Part shown: piece after piece, positions 47,741 to 57,206 of the stretch
Numbering within the stretch: the stretch's first letter is position 1
Layout of the letters: every line of letters begins with the position of its first letter
NCBI RefSeq assembly: GCF_900218015.1
Contig: NZ_UFQQ01000016.1
Coordinates: 57,103-121,102, forward strand
Direction of reading: 5' to 3'
Source: Rhodopseudomonas pentothenatexigens
GTDB taxonomy: Bacteria; Pseudomonadota; Alphaproteobacteria; Rhizobiales; Xanthobacteraceae
Length of the DNA: 64,000 nt
Made by a program: the position numbers and the translations under genes
The notes under the pieces: generated by a model
Told to the model about the DNA's origin: nothing
Database searches by the model: none
What the model saw: the letters and a program-made list of their open reading frames with translations, nothing else

Positions 47741-48715
47741 ATGATCGATTTTCTGATCGAGAAATTCCACGACGCGCGCTTCATGGCGACGCTACTCGCC
47801 GCGATCGCGGCGAGCGCTACTGTCTATACCCTGGTCACCCCGTTCTTCGCCGGCGAAACCCTCGCCAAGCGGATGAAGGCGGTCGGCAGCGAGCGCGAGC
47901 GGCTGCGCCAGCGCGAACGCGACCGGCTCGCCAAGTCCGAGAAAGTATCACTGCGCCAAGCCCCCAAGAAGCTGGTGGCGCGCGTCGTGGAAGATTTCAA
48001 TCTCACCAAATGGCTGGCGCAGGAGACCGCGCGCGACAAGCTGGTGATGGCCGGCTATCGCGGCCAGGCGCCCTACGTCACGTTCCTGTTCTTCCGACTG
48101 GTGATGCCGATCGTGTTCGGAATCGCCTCGGCGCTCTACGTGTTCGTGATCGCCAATCTCGACCAGCCGCTGACGATCAAGATCGGCATCTGCATCGCCG
48201 CGATCTTCCTCGGCATGCAGGCGCCGATGCTGTTCCTGAAGAACGCAATCACGAAGCGCCAGCTGTCGATCAAGCGTGCCTTTCCGGACGCGCTCGACCT
48301 GCTGCTGATCTGCATCGAGTCCGGCATGTCGATCGAAGCGGCGTTCCGCAGAGTGTCGATCGAAATCGGATCGCAATCGATCCCGCTCGCCGAAGAATTC
48401 ACCCTGACCACCGCCGAGCTGTCGTATCTGCAGGACCGCAAGCAGGCCTATGAAAATCTGGCGACCCGCACCGGGCTAGACGGCGTCAAGTCGGTCTGCC
48501 TGGCGCTGCAGCAGTCGGAGCGCTACGGCACCCCGCTCGGTCAGAGCCTGCGGGTGATGGCGCAGGAGAACCGCGACATGCGCATGAACGAGGCCGAGAA
48601 GAAGGCCGCCGCGCTGCCGCCCAAGCTCACCGTGCCGATGATCGTGTTCTTCCTGCCGGTGCTGTTCGTGGTGATCCTCGGCCCGACCGGGATTCGTGTC
48701 GCGGCGATGCAGTGA
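47741..48715 (+). CDS. tadC: Tad inner-membrane platform protein TadC
   Basis: The 324-residue T2SSF-domain protein is the partner of TadB (FPDALDLLLICIESGMSIEA, YGTPLGQSLRVMAQENRDMR). Membrane helices lie near the N-terminus, around residues 110-165 and at the end. It starts 9 bp after tadB and ends the plus-strand operon. The 93-bp gap to the convergent tadD shows no clear terminator. Confidence 0.95.
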   Translation: MIDFLIEKFHDARFMATLLAAIAASATVYTLVTPFFAGETLAKRMKAVGSERERLRQRERDRLAKSEKVSLRQAPKKLVARVVEDFNLTKWLAQETARDKLVMAGYRGQAPYVTFLFFRLVMPIVFGIASALYVFVIANLDQPLTIKIGICIAAIFLGMQAPMLFLKNAITKRQLSIKRAFPDALDLLLICIESGMSIEAAFRRVSIEIGSQSIPLAEEFTLTTAELSYLQDRKQAYENLATRTGLDGVKSVCLALQQSERYGTPLGQSLRVMAQENRDMRMNEAEKKAAALPPKLTVPMIVFFLPVLFVVILGPTGIRVAAMQ

Positions 48716-48808
48716 TCCGCAATCTCCTGGTCCGAAGCGGCTCCGACCGATCGGGCTTTCGTCGCCAAGAATGAAGAGAATACACTCCGCGCCGGGTCGA
48801 GGTGCGCG

Positions 48809-49600
48809 TCAGGAACGTTCGGCGGCCAGGGCGCTGCGCGAGCTCGAGCCGGGAGCTTCCTTGCCGTTCAGCATCTGCTTCAGATAGGCGACGTTGGCGG
48901 CGGCTTCCTCGGGCGGCAGATCAGCCCGGACGATGGACTCGGCCTCGGCGAAGCGGCCCTGCAATCCGATCACCAGCGCCAGGTTCTGCCGCACCCGGAC
49001 GTCGGCGCGGCCGCTGGTATAGGCCTGCCGCAGCGCCTCCTCGGCCTTCGGCAGCTCCTTGGTCAGCACGTAGGACAGGCCGAGGTTCGACAGCACCGAA
49101 GGCTCGCCGGGCGCCAGCCGCAGCGCGCTCGCATAGTAGCGCCGCGCCTCGTTGTGACGCGCCATCTGGTCGAGCACGGTGCCTTGCACCGACAGGATGC
49201 GCCAATCCGGATTATCGGGGCTGTGGGCGCGCGACAGAGTGTCGAACGCCAGCTGGAAATTGCCGTTGTCGGCGAGCGCGCGTCCGTAGGCGGCCCGCAC
49301 CGCCTTGTTGCTCGGGTTGGCGAGCGACGCCTTCTCCAGCACCGCCACCGCCTGGGCCCGCTGTCCGATCGCGCGGAGCGCATTGCCGTAGGCGATCGCC
49401 GCGTCGGGATCCTTGGGGCGGGACCGATAGCGCTCGCCCGCGATCTGTTCCAGGCGCTGCGGATCGGCCGAGGTCTCGGCCCGGCTATCCAGTGCGCCAG
49501 CGACGTCGGCCATGGTCTTGCACCCGGCCAGACTGAGCGCCAGCCCGACGGTCAGCACCGCGGACGTGGCAAACCGGGCAAGACAAGGCAGCTCGCGCAT
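48809..49600 (-). CDS. tadD: TadD-like TPR lipoprotein
   Basis: The 263-residue protein has a lipoprotein signal (VLTVGLALSLAGC) and about five TPR-type helical repeats (AAIAYGNALRAIGQRAQAVAV, AVRAAYGRALADNGNFQLAF and others). TadD proteins help pilotin-like assembly of the secretin. I chose the ATG at 49600; GTG and TTG codons lie just upstream. It converges with tadC and diverges from the aminopeptidase gene. Confidence 0.88.
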   Translation of the reverse strand: MRELPCLARFATSAVLTVGLALSLAGCKTMADVAGALDSRAETSADPQRLEQIAGERYRSRPKDPDAAIAYGNALRAIGQRAQAVAVLEKASLANPSNKAVRAAYGRALADNGNFQLAFDTLSRAHSPDNPDWRILSVQGTVLDQMARHNEARRYYASALRLAPGEPSVLSNLGLSYVLTKELPKAEEALRQAYTSGRADVRVRQNLALVIGLQGRFAEAESIVRADLPPEEAAANVAYLKQMLNGKEAPGSSSRSALAAERS

Positions 49601-49648
49601 GGCACCGTTACTCACAAAGCCGTCCAATTCTGGTCCAGCAATAGAGCG

Positions 49649-49669
49649 TTAACCCTAATGTTGGGTTAA
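49649..49669. promoter_or_regulatory. Inverted repeat between tadD and aminopeptidase genes
   Basis: TTAACCC-N7-GGGTTAA is a perfect 7-bp inverted repeat in the 116-bp divergent region. It could be an operator for a dimeric regulator. Its half TTAACCC also resembles a CtrA half-site, but the two halves are inverted and not direct. Confidence 0.45.
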
Positions 49670-49716
49670 TCCCCGAGGCGCTGCCGCCCCGCCACGATTC
49701 GAAAGAGCCGTCCCTC

Positions 49717-51099
49717 ATGCATGCGATCTTCCAGTCTGCTTCCGACCAGCCGAGCACTCCGATTTCGTTCGTCACCCGATCGAACTGGGACGCGGTGCGC
49801 GCCGGACTGCCCGACGCGGCACAGCGGTTCGCCACGGCGAGCGGCTACAGCGGCAAGCCGGGCCAATATCTGGCGCTGCCCACCGCCGACGGCGACATCG
49901 GCCACGTGCTGTTCGGGCTCGACGAGCCGGGCGCAAAGGGCCACGATCCGTTCCGTCCCGGCGCCCTGCCCGACCTGCTGCCGGCCGGCGTCTATCGCTT
50001 CGCCGATCCACCGCACGACACCCGACTTGCCGCGCTGGCCTTCGCACTCGGCGCCTACAAGTTCGGCCGCTACCGCAAGGCCGAACCGCCGGCCGTGAAG
50101 CTGGTGCCGCCGGACGGCATCGACCCGGTCGCCATCGGCCGGGTCGCAGACGCTGCGGCGCTGGCTCGGGATCTGATCAATACGCCTTCGAACGATATGG
50201 GCCCGGCTGAACTTGCAGACGCCGCACAGGCGCTGGCGATGCGGTTCGGCGCAACGTTCAGCACGATCGTCGGCGACGACCTCGTTACCCGGAACTTCCC
50301 GCTGATCCACGCGGTCGGCATGGCGTCGGTCCGCGCCCCGCGTCTGATCGAGTTCTGCTGGGGCGATCCCGCACATCCCAAGGTGACGCTGGTCGGCAAG
50401 GGCGTCTGCTTCGACACCGGCGGACTCGATCTGAAGCCATCTGGCGCGATGCTGATCATGAAGAAGGACATGGGCGGCGCCGCCAACGTGCTGGCGCTGG
50501 CCGCGATGATCATGGACGCCGGATTGAAGCTGCGGCTGCGGGTGCTGATCCCGGCGGTCGAGAACTCCGTCGCTGGCAACGCGATGCGGCCGCTCGACAT
50601 CTTCGCCTCGCGCAAGGGCCCGACCGTCGAGATCGGCAATACCGACGCAGAAGGGCGGCTGGTGCTGGCCGATGCGCTCGCTTATGCGGACGAAGAAACG
50701 CCGGATCTGCTGATCGATCTCGGCACCTTGACCGGTGCCGCACGGGTGGCGCTCGGTCCCGACCTGCCGCCCTATTACACCAATGACGAAGCCTTGGCGC
50801 TCGACGTCGCGCGTCACGCCAAGGCGGAGAACGATCCGTTGTGGCGGATGCCGCTGTGGGGACCTTACGATTCCTGGCTGGATTCGAAGGTCGCCACGAT
50901 CAACAACGCGCCGTCGGGCGGCTTCGCCGGCTCGATCACTTGCGCGCTGTTCCTGCAGCGCTTCGTCGAAGCCGCCAGGAGCTGGCTGCATGTCGACATC
51001 TACGGCTGGACGCCGAAGGCCAAGCCCGGCCGGCCCGAAGGCGGCGAATGCCAGGCCGCGCGCGCGATCTTTGCGTTGCTGAGCGAACGCTATGGCTGA
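49717..51099 (+). CDS. M17 leucyl aminopeptidase
   Basis: The 460-residue metallo-aminopeptidase removes N-terminal residues from peptides. The C-terminal catalytic domain has VGKGVCFDTGGLDLKPSGAM (metal-binding Lys and Asp), MKKDMGGAANV and the signature NTDAEGRLVLADAL. The N-terminal domain is divergent, as in alphaproteobacterial PepB-like forms. The stop overlaps the NlpC/P60 gene by 8 nt. Confidence 0.93.
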   Translation: MHAIFQSASDQPSTPISFVTRSNWDAVRAGLPDAAQRFATASGYSGKPGQYLALPTADGDIGHVLFGLDEPGAKGHDPFRPGALPDLLPAGVYRFADPPHDTRLAALAFALGAYKFGRYRKAEPPAVKLVPPDGIDPVAIGRVADAAALARDLINTPSNDMGPAELADAAQALAMRFGATFSTIVGDDLVTRNFPLIHAVGMASVRAPRLIEFCWGDPAHPKVTLVGKGVCFDTGGLDLKPSGAMLIMKKDMGGAANVLALAAMIMDAGLKLRLRVLIPAVENSVAGNAMRPLDIFASRKGPTVEIGNTDAEGRLVLADALAYADEETPDLLIDLGTLTGAARVALGPDLPPYYTNDEALALDVARHAKAENDPLWRMPLWGPYDSWLDSKVATINNAPSGGFAGSITCALFLQRFVEAARSWLHVDIYGWTPKAKPGRPEGGECQAARAIFALLSERYG

Positions 51100-51949
51100 T
51101 CCAAGTTTCGATCGGAGGCTGACGCCGGCGCGGCCAGACCTCGCCGCGAGACATCTCGAAGGCCGGGTGAGCGCCGCGCGGTTCGTCGAAGGCGAAACTT
51201 TCGAAATCGCCGACGCGATCGCACCGCTGCGGCGAGCCCCGCAACCCGATGCGCCGCTGGAGACCCAGGCGCTGCTGGGCGAGCGGGTCGTCGTCTACGA
51301 TCGCAACGAGGACGGCTGGGCCTGGAGTCAGCTCGCGATCGATCACTATGTCGGCTGGCTGCCGGAAGCGGCTCTGCGCCGACCTGCCGCGGAGCCGACC
51401 CACAAGGTCTCGGCACTCCGAACCTTCGCGTTTCCCGGACCGTCGATCAAACTGCCGCCGATCACGACACTGCCGCTCGGGGCGCGGCTCGCGATCCTGC
51501 GCGAAGACTCGGGCTTCGCGGTGACACAGGACGGCTCGTACCTACCGCCGCAACACCTCGTCGCGCTCGACCGGTTCGAGAGCGACTTCGTCACCATTGC
51601 CGATCGCTTCGTCGGGACACCCTACCTGTGGGGCGGTCGTACCAGCCTCGGCATCGATTGTTCAGGGCTGGTCCAAACTGCGCTCGCTGGGTGCGGGATC
51701 GCGGCTCCCCGCGACAGCGACATGCAGGAGGCGGCGCTGGGCACGCCTGTGCCGCTCGCCGAGCGGCCGACGCTGAAGCGCGGCGATCTTTTGTTCTGGA
51801 AAGGTCACGTCGCCATCGCGCGTGACGAGGACAGCATCGTCCACGCCAACGCCTTCCACATGGCCACGGCGATCGAACCGGCACAGCAGGCGATCGCCCG
51901 AATCGCAGCCGGCGGTAGTCCGCTGACCGCGATCAGGCGGCTCGGCTGA
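51092..51949 (+). CDS. NlpC/P60 family peptidase
   Basis: The 285-residue protein has N-terminal SH3-type regions (ETQALLGERVVVYDRNEDGW) and a C-terminal NlpC/P60 cysteine peptidase domain: GIDCSGLVQTAL (catalytic Cys) and KGHVAIARD (catalytic His). No signal peptide is visible, so it probably cleaves murein peptides in the cytoplasm during recycling. It is coupled to the aminopeptidase by an 8-nt overlap. Its 3' end overlaps the convergent Nudix gene by 17 bp. Confidence 0.92.
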   Translation: MADPSFDRRLTPARPDLAARHLEGRVSAARFVEGETFEIADAIAPLRRAPQPDAPLETQALLGERVVVYDRNEDGWAWSQLAIDHYVGWLPEAALRRPAAEPTHKVSALRTFAFPGPSIKLPPITTLPLGARLAILREDSGFAVTQDGSYLPPQHLVALDRFESDFVTIADRFVGTPYLWGGRTSLGIDCSGLVQTALAGCGIAAPRDSDMQEAALGTPVPLAERPTLKRGDLLFWKGHVAIARDEDSIVHANAFHMATAIEPAQQAIARIAAGGSPLTAIRRLG

Positions 51950-52571
51950 AATACTCCTGCAATCGAGCACGATTGAGCGCAAGCCACTGCATCGCGCTGA
52001 CCAATAGCGCATTGGCGAAGGCGCCGCGGTCGAGCGCAGCCAGCGCATCCTCGATCGACACCACGAACGGCTCGGTATCTTCGTCCTCTTCCGCCAGGCC
52101 GGCACGCTGCAGAACCGAGCTGGAATCGACGTGCCCGACGAAGAACACGATCTGCTCGTCGGTGATGCCGGGCGTCGGCAGCACGCTGTACAGCTCCACG
52201 ACCCGATCCGGAGCGACGCCGATCTCCTCGATGCACTCCCGCCGGGCCGCTTCGGTGGCAGTCTCGTGCGGATCGACGCGTCCCGCGACGATTTCGACCA
52301 TATCGCCGCGCCCGGTAGCGAGATGCGCCGGCAACCTGAATTGCCGGATCAGCACCACCGCGTCTCGCGCCAGATCGACCGGAATTACCGCTGCGACCTT
52401 GCTGGCGCGCAGCACGTCGCGCTGCTGCAACAGCGGCGGCTCGCCATCCCGCCGCAGCGAAACCTCGTAGCGCTCGTAGGCCATGAAGCCCCTCCCGATC
52501 GTCTCGGGCGGGGACAGGATCACATTGGCCTCGCGATCGGCGAGCTGATCAATTCCGTCACGTTCGCTCAT
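51933..52571 (-). CDS. Nudix hydrolase (ADP-ribose pyrophosphatase-like)
   Basis: The 212-residue protein carries an intact Nudix box (GX5EX7REUXEEXGU) with RRECIEEIGV. The preceding strand pattern (VVLIRQFRLPAHLATGRGD) resembles ADP-ribose/ADP-sugar pyrophosphatases of the NudF type. Substrate is inferred only from this. I chose the ATG at 52571 rather than the TTG one codon upstream. It starts 8 bp after yejF and overlaps the NlpC gene tail to tail. Confidence 0.88.
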   Translation of the reverse strand: MSERDGIDQLADREANVILSPPETIGRGFMAYERYEVSLRRDGEPPLLQQRDVLRASKVAAVIPVDLARDAVVLIRQFRLPAHLATGRGDMVEIVAGRVDPHETATEAARRECIEEIGVAPDRVVELYSVLPTPGITDEQIVFFVGHVDSSSVLQRAGLAEEDEDTEPFVVSIEDALAALDRGAFANALLVSAMQWLALNRARLQEYFSRAA

Positions 52572-52578
52572 CAAGCAC

Positions 52579-54216
52579 CTATTGCGCGGCGGCGCCGCCC
52601 GGAGCGGTTTCGAGCCGGAACGCGGCGGCGAACAGCGCTCGCGTATAGTCCGTCTTCGGGTCCTTGAACAGATCCGCAGCGGGACCTTCCTCGACCACTT
52701 TGCCCTGCTTCATGACGATCAGATGACTGGCGAGGGATGCCACCACCCGCAGATCGTGCGAGATGAACATGTAGGTGAGGTCGCGCTTGCGCTGAAGCTC
52801 GCGGAGCAGATCGACCATCTGGGCCTGAAACAGCATGTCGAGCGCACTGGTCGGCTCGTCGAGGACGACGAAGTTCGGCTCCAACACCACCGCACGCGCG
52901 ATCGAAATGCGCTGCCGCTGCCCGCCGGAAAATTCGTGCGGGTAGCGGAAGCGTGTCGCCGGATCGAGGCCGACGTCCTGCAGCGCCTTGACCACGCGCG
53001 CTTCCCGCTCGGTGTCGCCGAGCTCGGGCTGATGCACGCTGAGCCCCTCGGCGACGATGTCACCCACCGACATCCGCGGGCTGAGCGCGCCGAACGGATC
53101 CTGAAACACAATCTGCATGTCCCGGCGGAACGGCCGCATCTGCTTGAACTTCAAGCCCTGGACGTCGTTGCCGAGAAATACGATCGGCCCGTCGGACGAG
53201 ATCAGCCGCAGCATGGCCAGACCCAGCGTGGTCTTGCCCGAACCGGACTCGCCGACCACGCCGAGCGTCTCGCCCTTGCGGATCGCCAGCGTGACGCCGT
53301 CCACCGCCTTGATGTGGCCGACGGTCTTGCGCAGCAGACCGCGCTTGATCGGAAACCAGACCTTGAGATCGTCGGTCGAAATCACGACCGGTGCTTCGGG
53401 ACGCGGCGGCGCCGGGTCGGGCTTCGGCTCGGCGGCGAGCAGCGCCTTGGTGTAGGGATGCTGCGGATCGGTGAAGACCTGTTCGACCGGCCCCTGCTCG
53501 ACGATCTTGCCGGTGTGCATCACGCAGACGGTGTCGGCGATGCGACGGACGATGCCGAGATCGTGGGTGATGAACAGCATGCTCATCCCCAGCCGCGCCC
53601 GAATCTCGGCGAGCAGCGCCAGGATCTGCGCCTGCACGGTGACGTCGAGCGCGGTGGTCGGCTCGTCGGCGATCAGCAGATCCGGTTCGTTGGCGAGCGC
53701 CATCGCGATCATCACGCGCTGTCGCTGCCCGCCGGACAGTTGGTGCGGATAGCTGGCGAGCCGCGTCTCCGGCTCGGGGATGCCGACCTGGGTCAGCAGC
53801 TCGAGGATTCGCGCCCGCGCTTTGCTCCCACGAACGCCGCCGTGCAATTGCAGGATCTCGCCGATCTGCGACTCGATGGTGTGCAGCGGATTGAGCGAGG
53901 TCATCGGCTCCTGAAAAACGATCGAGATCTCGTTGCCGCGGATACCGCGGATCTCGCGCTCCGACATCCCGAGCAGTTCGCGTCCCTTGAACCGGATTTG
54001 GCCGGAGGGATGCGACGCGCTCGGATACGGCAGCAGCTTCAGGATCGACAGCGCGCTGACCGATTTGCCCGAACCGGACTCGCCCACCAGCGCGACGCAC
54101 TCGCCGCGCTTGATTTGGTACGAAATATGGTCGACCGCCGTCGTGGCGCCGCTCGGCTGGTGAAACGCGACCGAGAGGTCGTCGACGGAGAGCAAGGGCT
54201 GGTTGATAGCGTCCAT
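52579..54216 (-). CDS. yejF: Peptide ABC transporter dual ATPase YejF
   Basis: The 545-residue protein has two fused ABC ATPases: first Walker [40 protein letters not shown]; second [42 protein letters not shown]. This is the YejF layout, energising uptake of oligopeptides and peptide antibiotics such as microcin C. Its ATG overlaps the stop of the PIN-toxin gene (TGATG), so it is read after a toxin-antitoxin pair. Confidence 0.95.
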   Translation of the reverse strand: MDAINQPLLSVDDLSVAFHQPSGATTAVDHISYQIKRGECVALVGESGSGKSVSALSILKLLPYPSASHPSGQIRFKGRELLGMSEREIRGIRGNEISIVFQEPMTSLNPLHTIESQIGEILQLHGGVRGSKARARILELLTQVGIPEPETRLASYPHQLSGGQRQRVMIAMALANEPDLLIADEPTTALDVTVQAQILALLAEIRARLGMSMLFITHDLGIVRRIADTVCVMHTGKIVEQGPVEQVFTDPQHPYTKALLAAEPKPDPAPPRPEAPVVISTDDLKVWFPIKRGLLRKTVGHIKAVDGVTLAIRKGETLGVVGESGSGKTTLGLAMLRLISSDGPIVFLGNDVQGLKFKQMRPFRRDMQIVFQDPFGALSPRMSVGDIVAEGLSVHQPELGDTEREARVVKALQDVGLDPATRFRYPHEFSGGQRQRISIARAVVLEPNFVVLDEPTSALDMLFQAQMVDLLRELQRKRDLTYMFISHDLRVVASLASHLIVMKQGKVVEEGPAADLFKDPKTDYTRALFAAAFRLETAPGGAAAQ

Positions 54217-54665
54217 CAGGAGAGCTCATTGATGAGTCGTGCCACGTTTTGCGGGGTAGCATCGAGCAATGACATTTCCTCCGGCAACTTGATATGGCCA
54301 TCGGCCGAGAGCACACGGGCGCAATTGGCCCTGATCGCCGTGACGACGTGAACCGCATCCGCCAACTTCGGCATTCCGGCCGCGCGACGATAAGATGCCG
54401 TCTCGATCAGAATGTCCCGGCTAACAGGATACAGATCAATAATTCCGCTCCAGACGATCAAATTCAGATAGTAACACCTTTGAAAGTCGGCAGCCTTGGG
54501 AAGTACTTCCGCCAGCGTTAATTCGCTTGTCACGGCGATCCCACGACGGGCATTGAAGGCGCGAAACAAGTTCTGTATGGGCTCGGCAAGTTCGGTACGA
54601 GCCTCCGCGCCGTAAATGAAGACATTTGCATCGAGATAGATGCGACGTGAGGATGGCTCAGTCAT
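54216..54665 (-). CDS. PIN-domain toxin (VapC-like)
   Basis: The 149-residue PIN-domain ribonuclease has the expected acidic residues in YLDANVFIY, ELTLAEVLPK, KLADAVHVVTA and VLSADGHI. VapC toxins cut tRNA or rRNA. The ATG at 54665 overlaps the antitoxin gene by 8 nt; upstream in-frame starts lie inside that gene. In 54421-54480 I count 23 G/C of 60, well below the neighbours, suggesting transfer. It ends in a TGATG with yejF. Confidence 0.88.
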   Translation of the reverse strand: MTEPSSRRIYLDANVFIYGAEARTELAEPIQNLFRAFNARRGIAVTSELTLAEVLPKAADFQRCYYLNLIVWSGIIDLYPVSRDILIETASYRRAAGMPKLADAVHVVTAIRANCARVLSADGHIKLPEEMSLLDATPQNVARLINELS

Positions 54666-54885
54666 CCCACTCGTCTCGGTCGCGACGAAGATCGGCGTCG
54701 ATCTCTTCCTTGGTACGGAAGGGAGGACGGCGGAGCGCAAAGATCTCTTCCAGAGACATGACTTTCTCAGGCGGCGTTTCTTCGACCGTCAGAACGACAG
54801 TCACCGTTGACGACGGCCCCACTTTGACCCGCATTTCCTCGGGAAGATTCGCGGCCGGGTAATGCTCGAACACGATCTTGTTCAT
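54658..54885 (-). CDS. Probable antitoxin of the PIN toxin
   Basis: The 75-residue acidic protein directly precedes and overlaps the PIN toxin gene. It has a short N-terminal strand-rich part (STVTVVLTVEETPPEKVMS) and an acidic helical end (KEEIDADLRRDRDEWDD) that could wrap the toxin. I do not recognise the DNA-binding class. AGGAG precedes the ATG. It lies 32 bp after yejE. Confidence 0.75.
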   Translation of the reverse strand: MNKIVFEHYPAANLPEEMRVKVGPSSTVTVVLTVEETPPEKVMSLEEIFALRRPPFRTKEEIDADLRRDRDEWDD

Positions 54886-54917
54886 GGCCTTTGCTCCTAG
54901 TCGACCCTACCACACCC

Positions 54918-56096
54918 TCACCTGAACGTCTTGCGCGGGTCGAAGGCATCGCGGACGGCTTCGCCGATGAAGATCAGCAGCGACAGCATGATCGCGACGG
55001 CGAAGAAGCCGGTGAAGCCGAGCCAGGGGGCCTGGACGTTCGCCTTGCCCTGCGCCAGCAACTCGCCGAGCGACGGCGAGCCGGGCGGCAAGCCGAAGCC
55101 GAGGAAGTCGAGCGCCGTCAGCGTCATCACCGACGACGAGACGATGAACGGCAGGAACGTCATGGTGGCTACCATGGCGTTGGGCAGCAGGTGGCGGACC
55201 ATGATCTTGGCGTTGGAAACGCCAAGCGCCCGCGCCGCGGTAATGTACTCGAAGTTTCGGCCGCGCAGGAATTCAGCGCGCACCAGACCGACCAGCGATA
55301 CCCAGCTGAACAGCAGCAGGATGCCGAGCAGCACGAAGAACCCAGGCACTAGAACCGAAGACAGGATCAGCAGCAGATACAGAGACGGGATCGCGGTCCA
55401 GACCTCGATAAAGCGCTGAAAGCCGAGATCCACCCAGCCGCCGAAGTAACCCTGAATGCCGCCGGCCGCAATGCCGATGATCGACGAAATGATCGTCAGG
55501 CTGAGGCCGAACAGGATCGAGATCCGGAATCCGTAGATCAGCCGCGCCACGACGTCGCGGCCCTGGTCGTCGGTACCGAGCCAGTTGTATTCGAGGTCCC
55601 GGCAGCCTTTGACGCCCTTCTTGGCGACCACCGCGGCGCATTCCTGCTCGGTCAGCATCCAGGTCGGCTTCGATGGCGCCGGCGTCGGCAGATCGAGATT
55701 GTGGGTGTCGTAGGAATAGCGGATCGGCGCCCAGATCACCGTGCCGCCCTTGTCGGCGATCAGTTTCTGCAGATAAGGATCGCGATAATCCGCCGCGGTC
55801 TCGAAATCGCCGCCGAAGGTGGTTTCCGCATAGGTGACGACCGCGGGGAAATAATAGTGGCCGTCGAGCTTGATCAGCAGCGGCCTGTCGTTGGCGATGA
55901 ACTCGGCGAACAGCGAGACGCCGAACAGCACCAGGAAGATCCACAGAGACCAGTAGCCGCGGCGGTTGGCTTTGAAGTTCTGCCATCTCCGCTTGTTCAG
56001 CGGCGACACCTTCAGCCGGTGCCGGGCCGGCGGCACCGCCTCGCCCAGCGGCGCCTCAGTGGTGCTCTCGATCGGTTGACGTGCGATCAGCGTCAT
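54918..56096 (-). CDS. yejE: Peptide ABC transporter permease YejE
   Basis: The 392-residue DppC-type permease has an N-terminal helix (SLWIFLVLFGVSLFAEFIA), a ~120-residue periplasmic insertion typical of YejE (YNWLGTDDQGRDVVARLIYG ends it), then five helices and the EAA loop EYITAARALGVSNAKIMVRH. The ATG at 56096 overlaps the yejB stop (TGATG). Confidence 0.94.
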   Translation of the reverse strand: MTLIARQPIESTTEAPLGEAVPPARHRLKVSPLNKRRWQNFKANRRGYWSLWIFLVLFGVSLFAEFIANDRPLLIKLDGHYYFPAVVTYAETTFGGDFETAADYRDPYLQKLIADKGGTVIWAPIRYSYDTHNLDLPTPAPSKPTWMLTEQECAAVVAKKGVKGCRDLEYNWLGTDDQGRDVVARLIYGFRISILFGLSLTIISSIIGIAAGGIQGYFGGWVDLGFQRFIEVWTAIPSLYLLLILSSVLVPGFFVLLGILLLFSWVSLVGLVRAEFLRGRNFEYITAARALGVSNAKIMVRHLLPNAMVATMTFLPFIVSSSVMTLTALDFLGFGLPPGSPSLGELLAQGKANVQAPWLGFTGFFAVAIMLSLLIFIGEAVRDAFDPRKTFR

Positions 56097-57205
56097 CAGA
56101 CGTCCCGCGCCTCGAAGTCGATCCGCGGATCGATCCACATATAAGCCAGGTCGGAGATCAGGTTCACCACCAGGCCGACCAGCGAAAAGATGAATAGCGT
56201 CCCGAACACCACCGGATAATCGCGGTTGAGCACGCTTTCGAACCCGAGCAGCCCGAGGCCGTCGAGCGAGAAGATGGTTTCGATCAACAGCGATCCGGAA
56301 AAGAACGCACCGATGAAGGCGCCGGGAAACCCGGCGATCACGATCAGCATCGCGTTGCGGAACACGTGCCCGTACAGCACCTGGGTCTCGCTGCACCCCT
56401 TGGCGCGCGCGGTCATGACGTATTGCTTGCGGATCTCGTCCAGAAACGAATTCTTGGTGAGCAGCGTCATGGTGGCGAAGGCGCCGAGCGCGATAGAGAT
56501 CAGCGGCAGCGTCAGGTGCCAGAAATAGTCGATGATCTTCCAGTACCAGGGGAATTCGCTCCAGCCGTCGGAGGTCAGCCCGCGCAGCGGGAACCAGCTG
56601 AAGAACGAGCCGCCGGCGAACAGAATGATCAGCAGGATCGCGAACAGGAAGCCTGGGATGGCGAAGCCGACAATGATCACCGCCGAAGTCCAGGTGTCGA
56701 ATTTCGAGCCGTCCTGCACCGCCTTGCGGATGCCGAGCGGAATCGAGATCAGATAAGTCAGCAGCGTCATCCAGATGCCGAGCGACATCGACACCGGCAG
56801 CTTCTCCTTGATCAGTTGCAGCACGCTGACGTCGCGAAAGTAGCTCTTGCCGAAGTCGAACCGGGCGAAATTCCACAGCATGATGGCGAAGCGCTCGGGC
56901 GCCGGCTTGTCGAATCCGAACTGCTTCTCCAGGCTTTTGACGAATTCAGGATCCAGGCCCTGCGCGCCGCGATATTTCGAGTTGACCGCATCGGCCGAAC
57001 CAGCCGCCTGCGGCCGCGCCCCGAAGTCGCCCCCCGATGAGCCGGAGATCCGCGACGACGCGCCGGTGTCCGCCCCGGAGATCTGCGCGATCACCCGTTC
57101 GACCGGTCCGCCCGGCGCGAACTGCACCACCACGAAGGACACGAACAGAATTCCGAGCAAGGTCGGAAACATCAGCAGGACGCGGCGAGTGATATAGGCG
57201 GCCAT
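56096..57205 (-). CDS. yejB: Peptide ABC transporter permease YejB
   Basis: The 369-residue DppB-type permease starts ITRRVLLMFPTLLGILFVSF and has the EAA-type loop YVMTARAKGCSETQVLYGHV. A periplasmic insertion near residues 35-110 (SGADTGASSRISGSSGGDFG) is typical of YejB. It pairs with YejE and starts right after the second yejA. Confidence 0.95.
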   Translation of the reverse strand: MAAYITRRVLLMFPTLLGILFVSFVVVQFAPGGPVERVIAQISGADTGASSRISGSSGGDFGARPQAAGSADAVNSKYRGAQGLDPEFVKSLEKQFGFDKPAPERFAIMLWNFARFDFGKSYFRDVSVLQLIKEKLPVSMSLGIWMTLLTYLISIPLGIRKAVQDGSKFDTWTSAVIIVGFAIPGFLFAILLIILFAGGSFFSWFPLRGLTSDGWSEFPWYWKIIDYFWHLTLPLISIALGAFATMTLLTKNSFLDEIRKQYVMTARAKGCSETQVLYGHVFRNAMLIVIAGFPGAFIGAFFSGSLLIETIFSLDGLGLLGFESVLNRDYPVVFGTLFIFSLVGLVVNLISDLAYMWIDPRIDFEARDV

Positions 57206-57206
57206 G

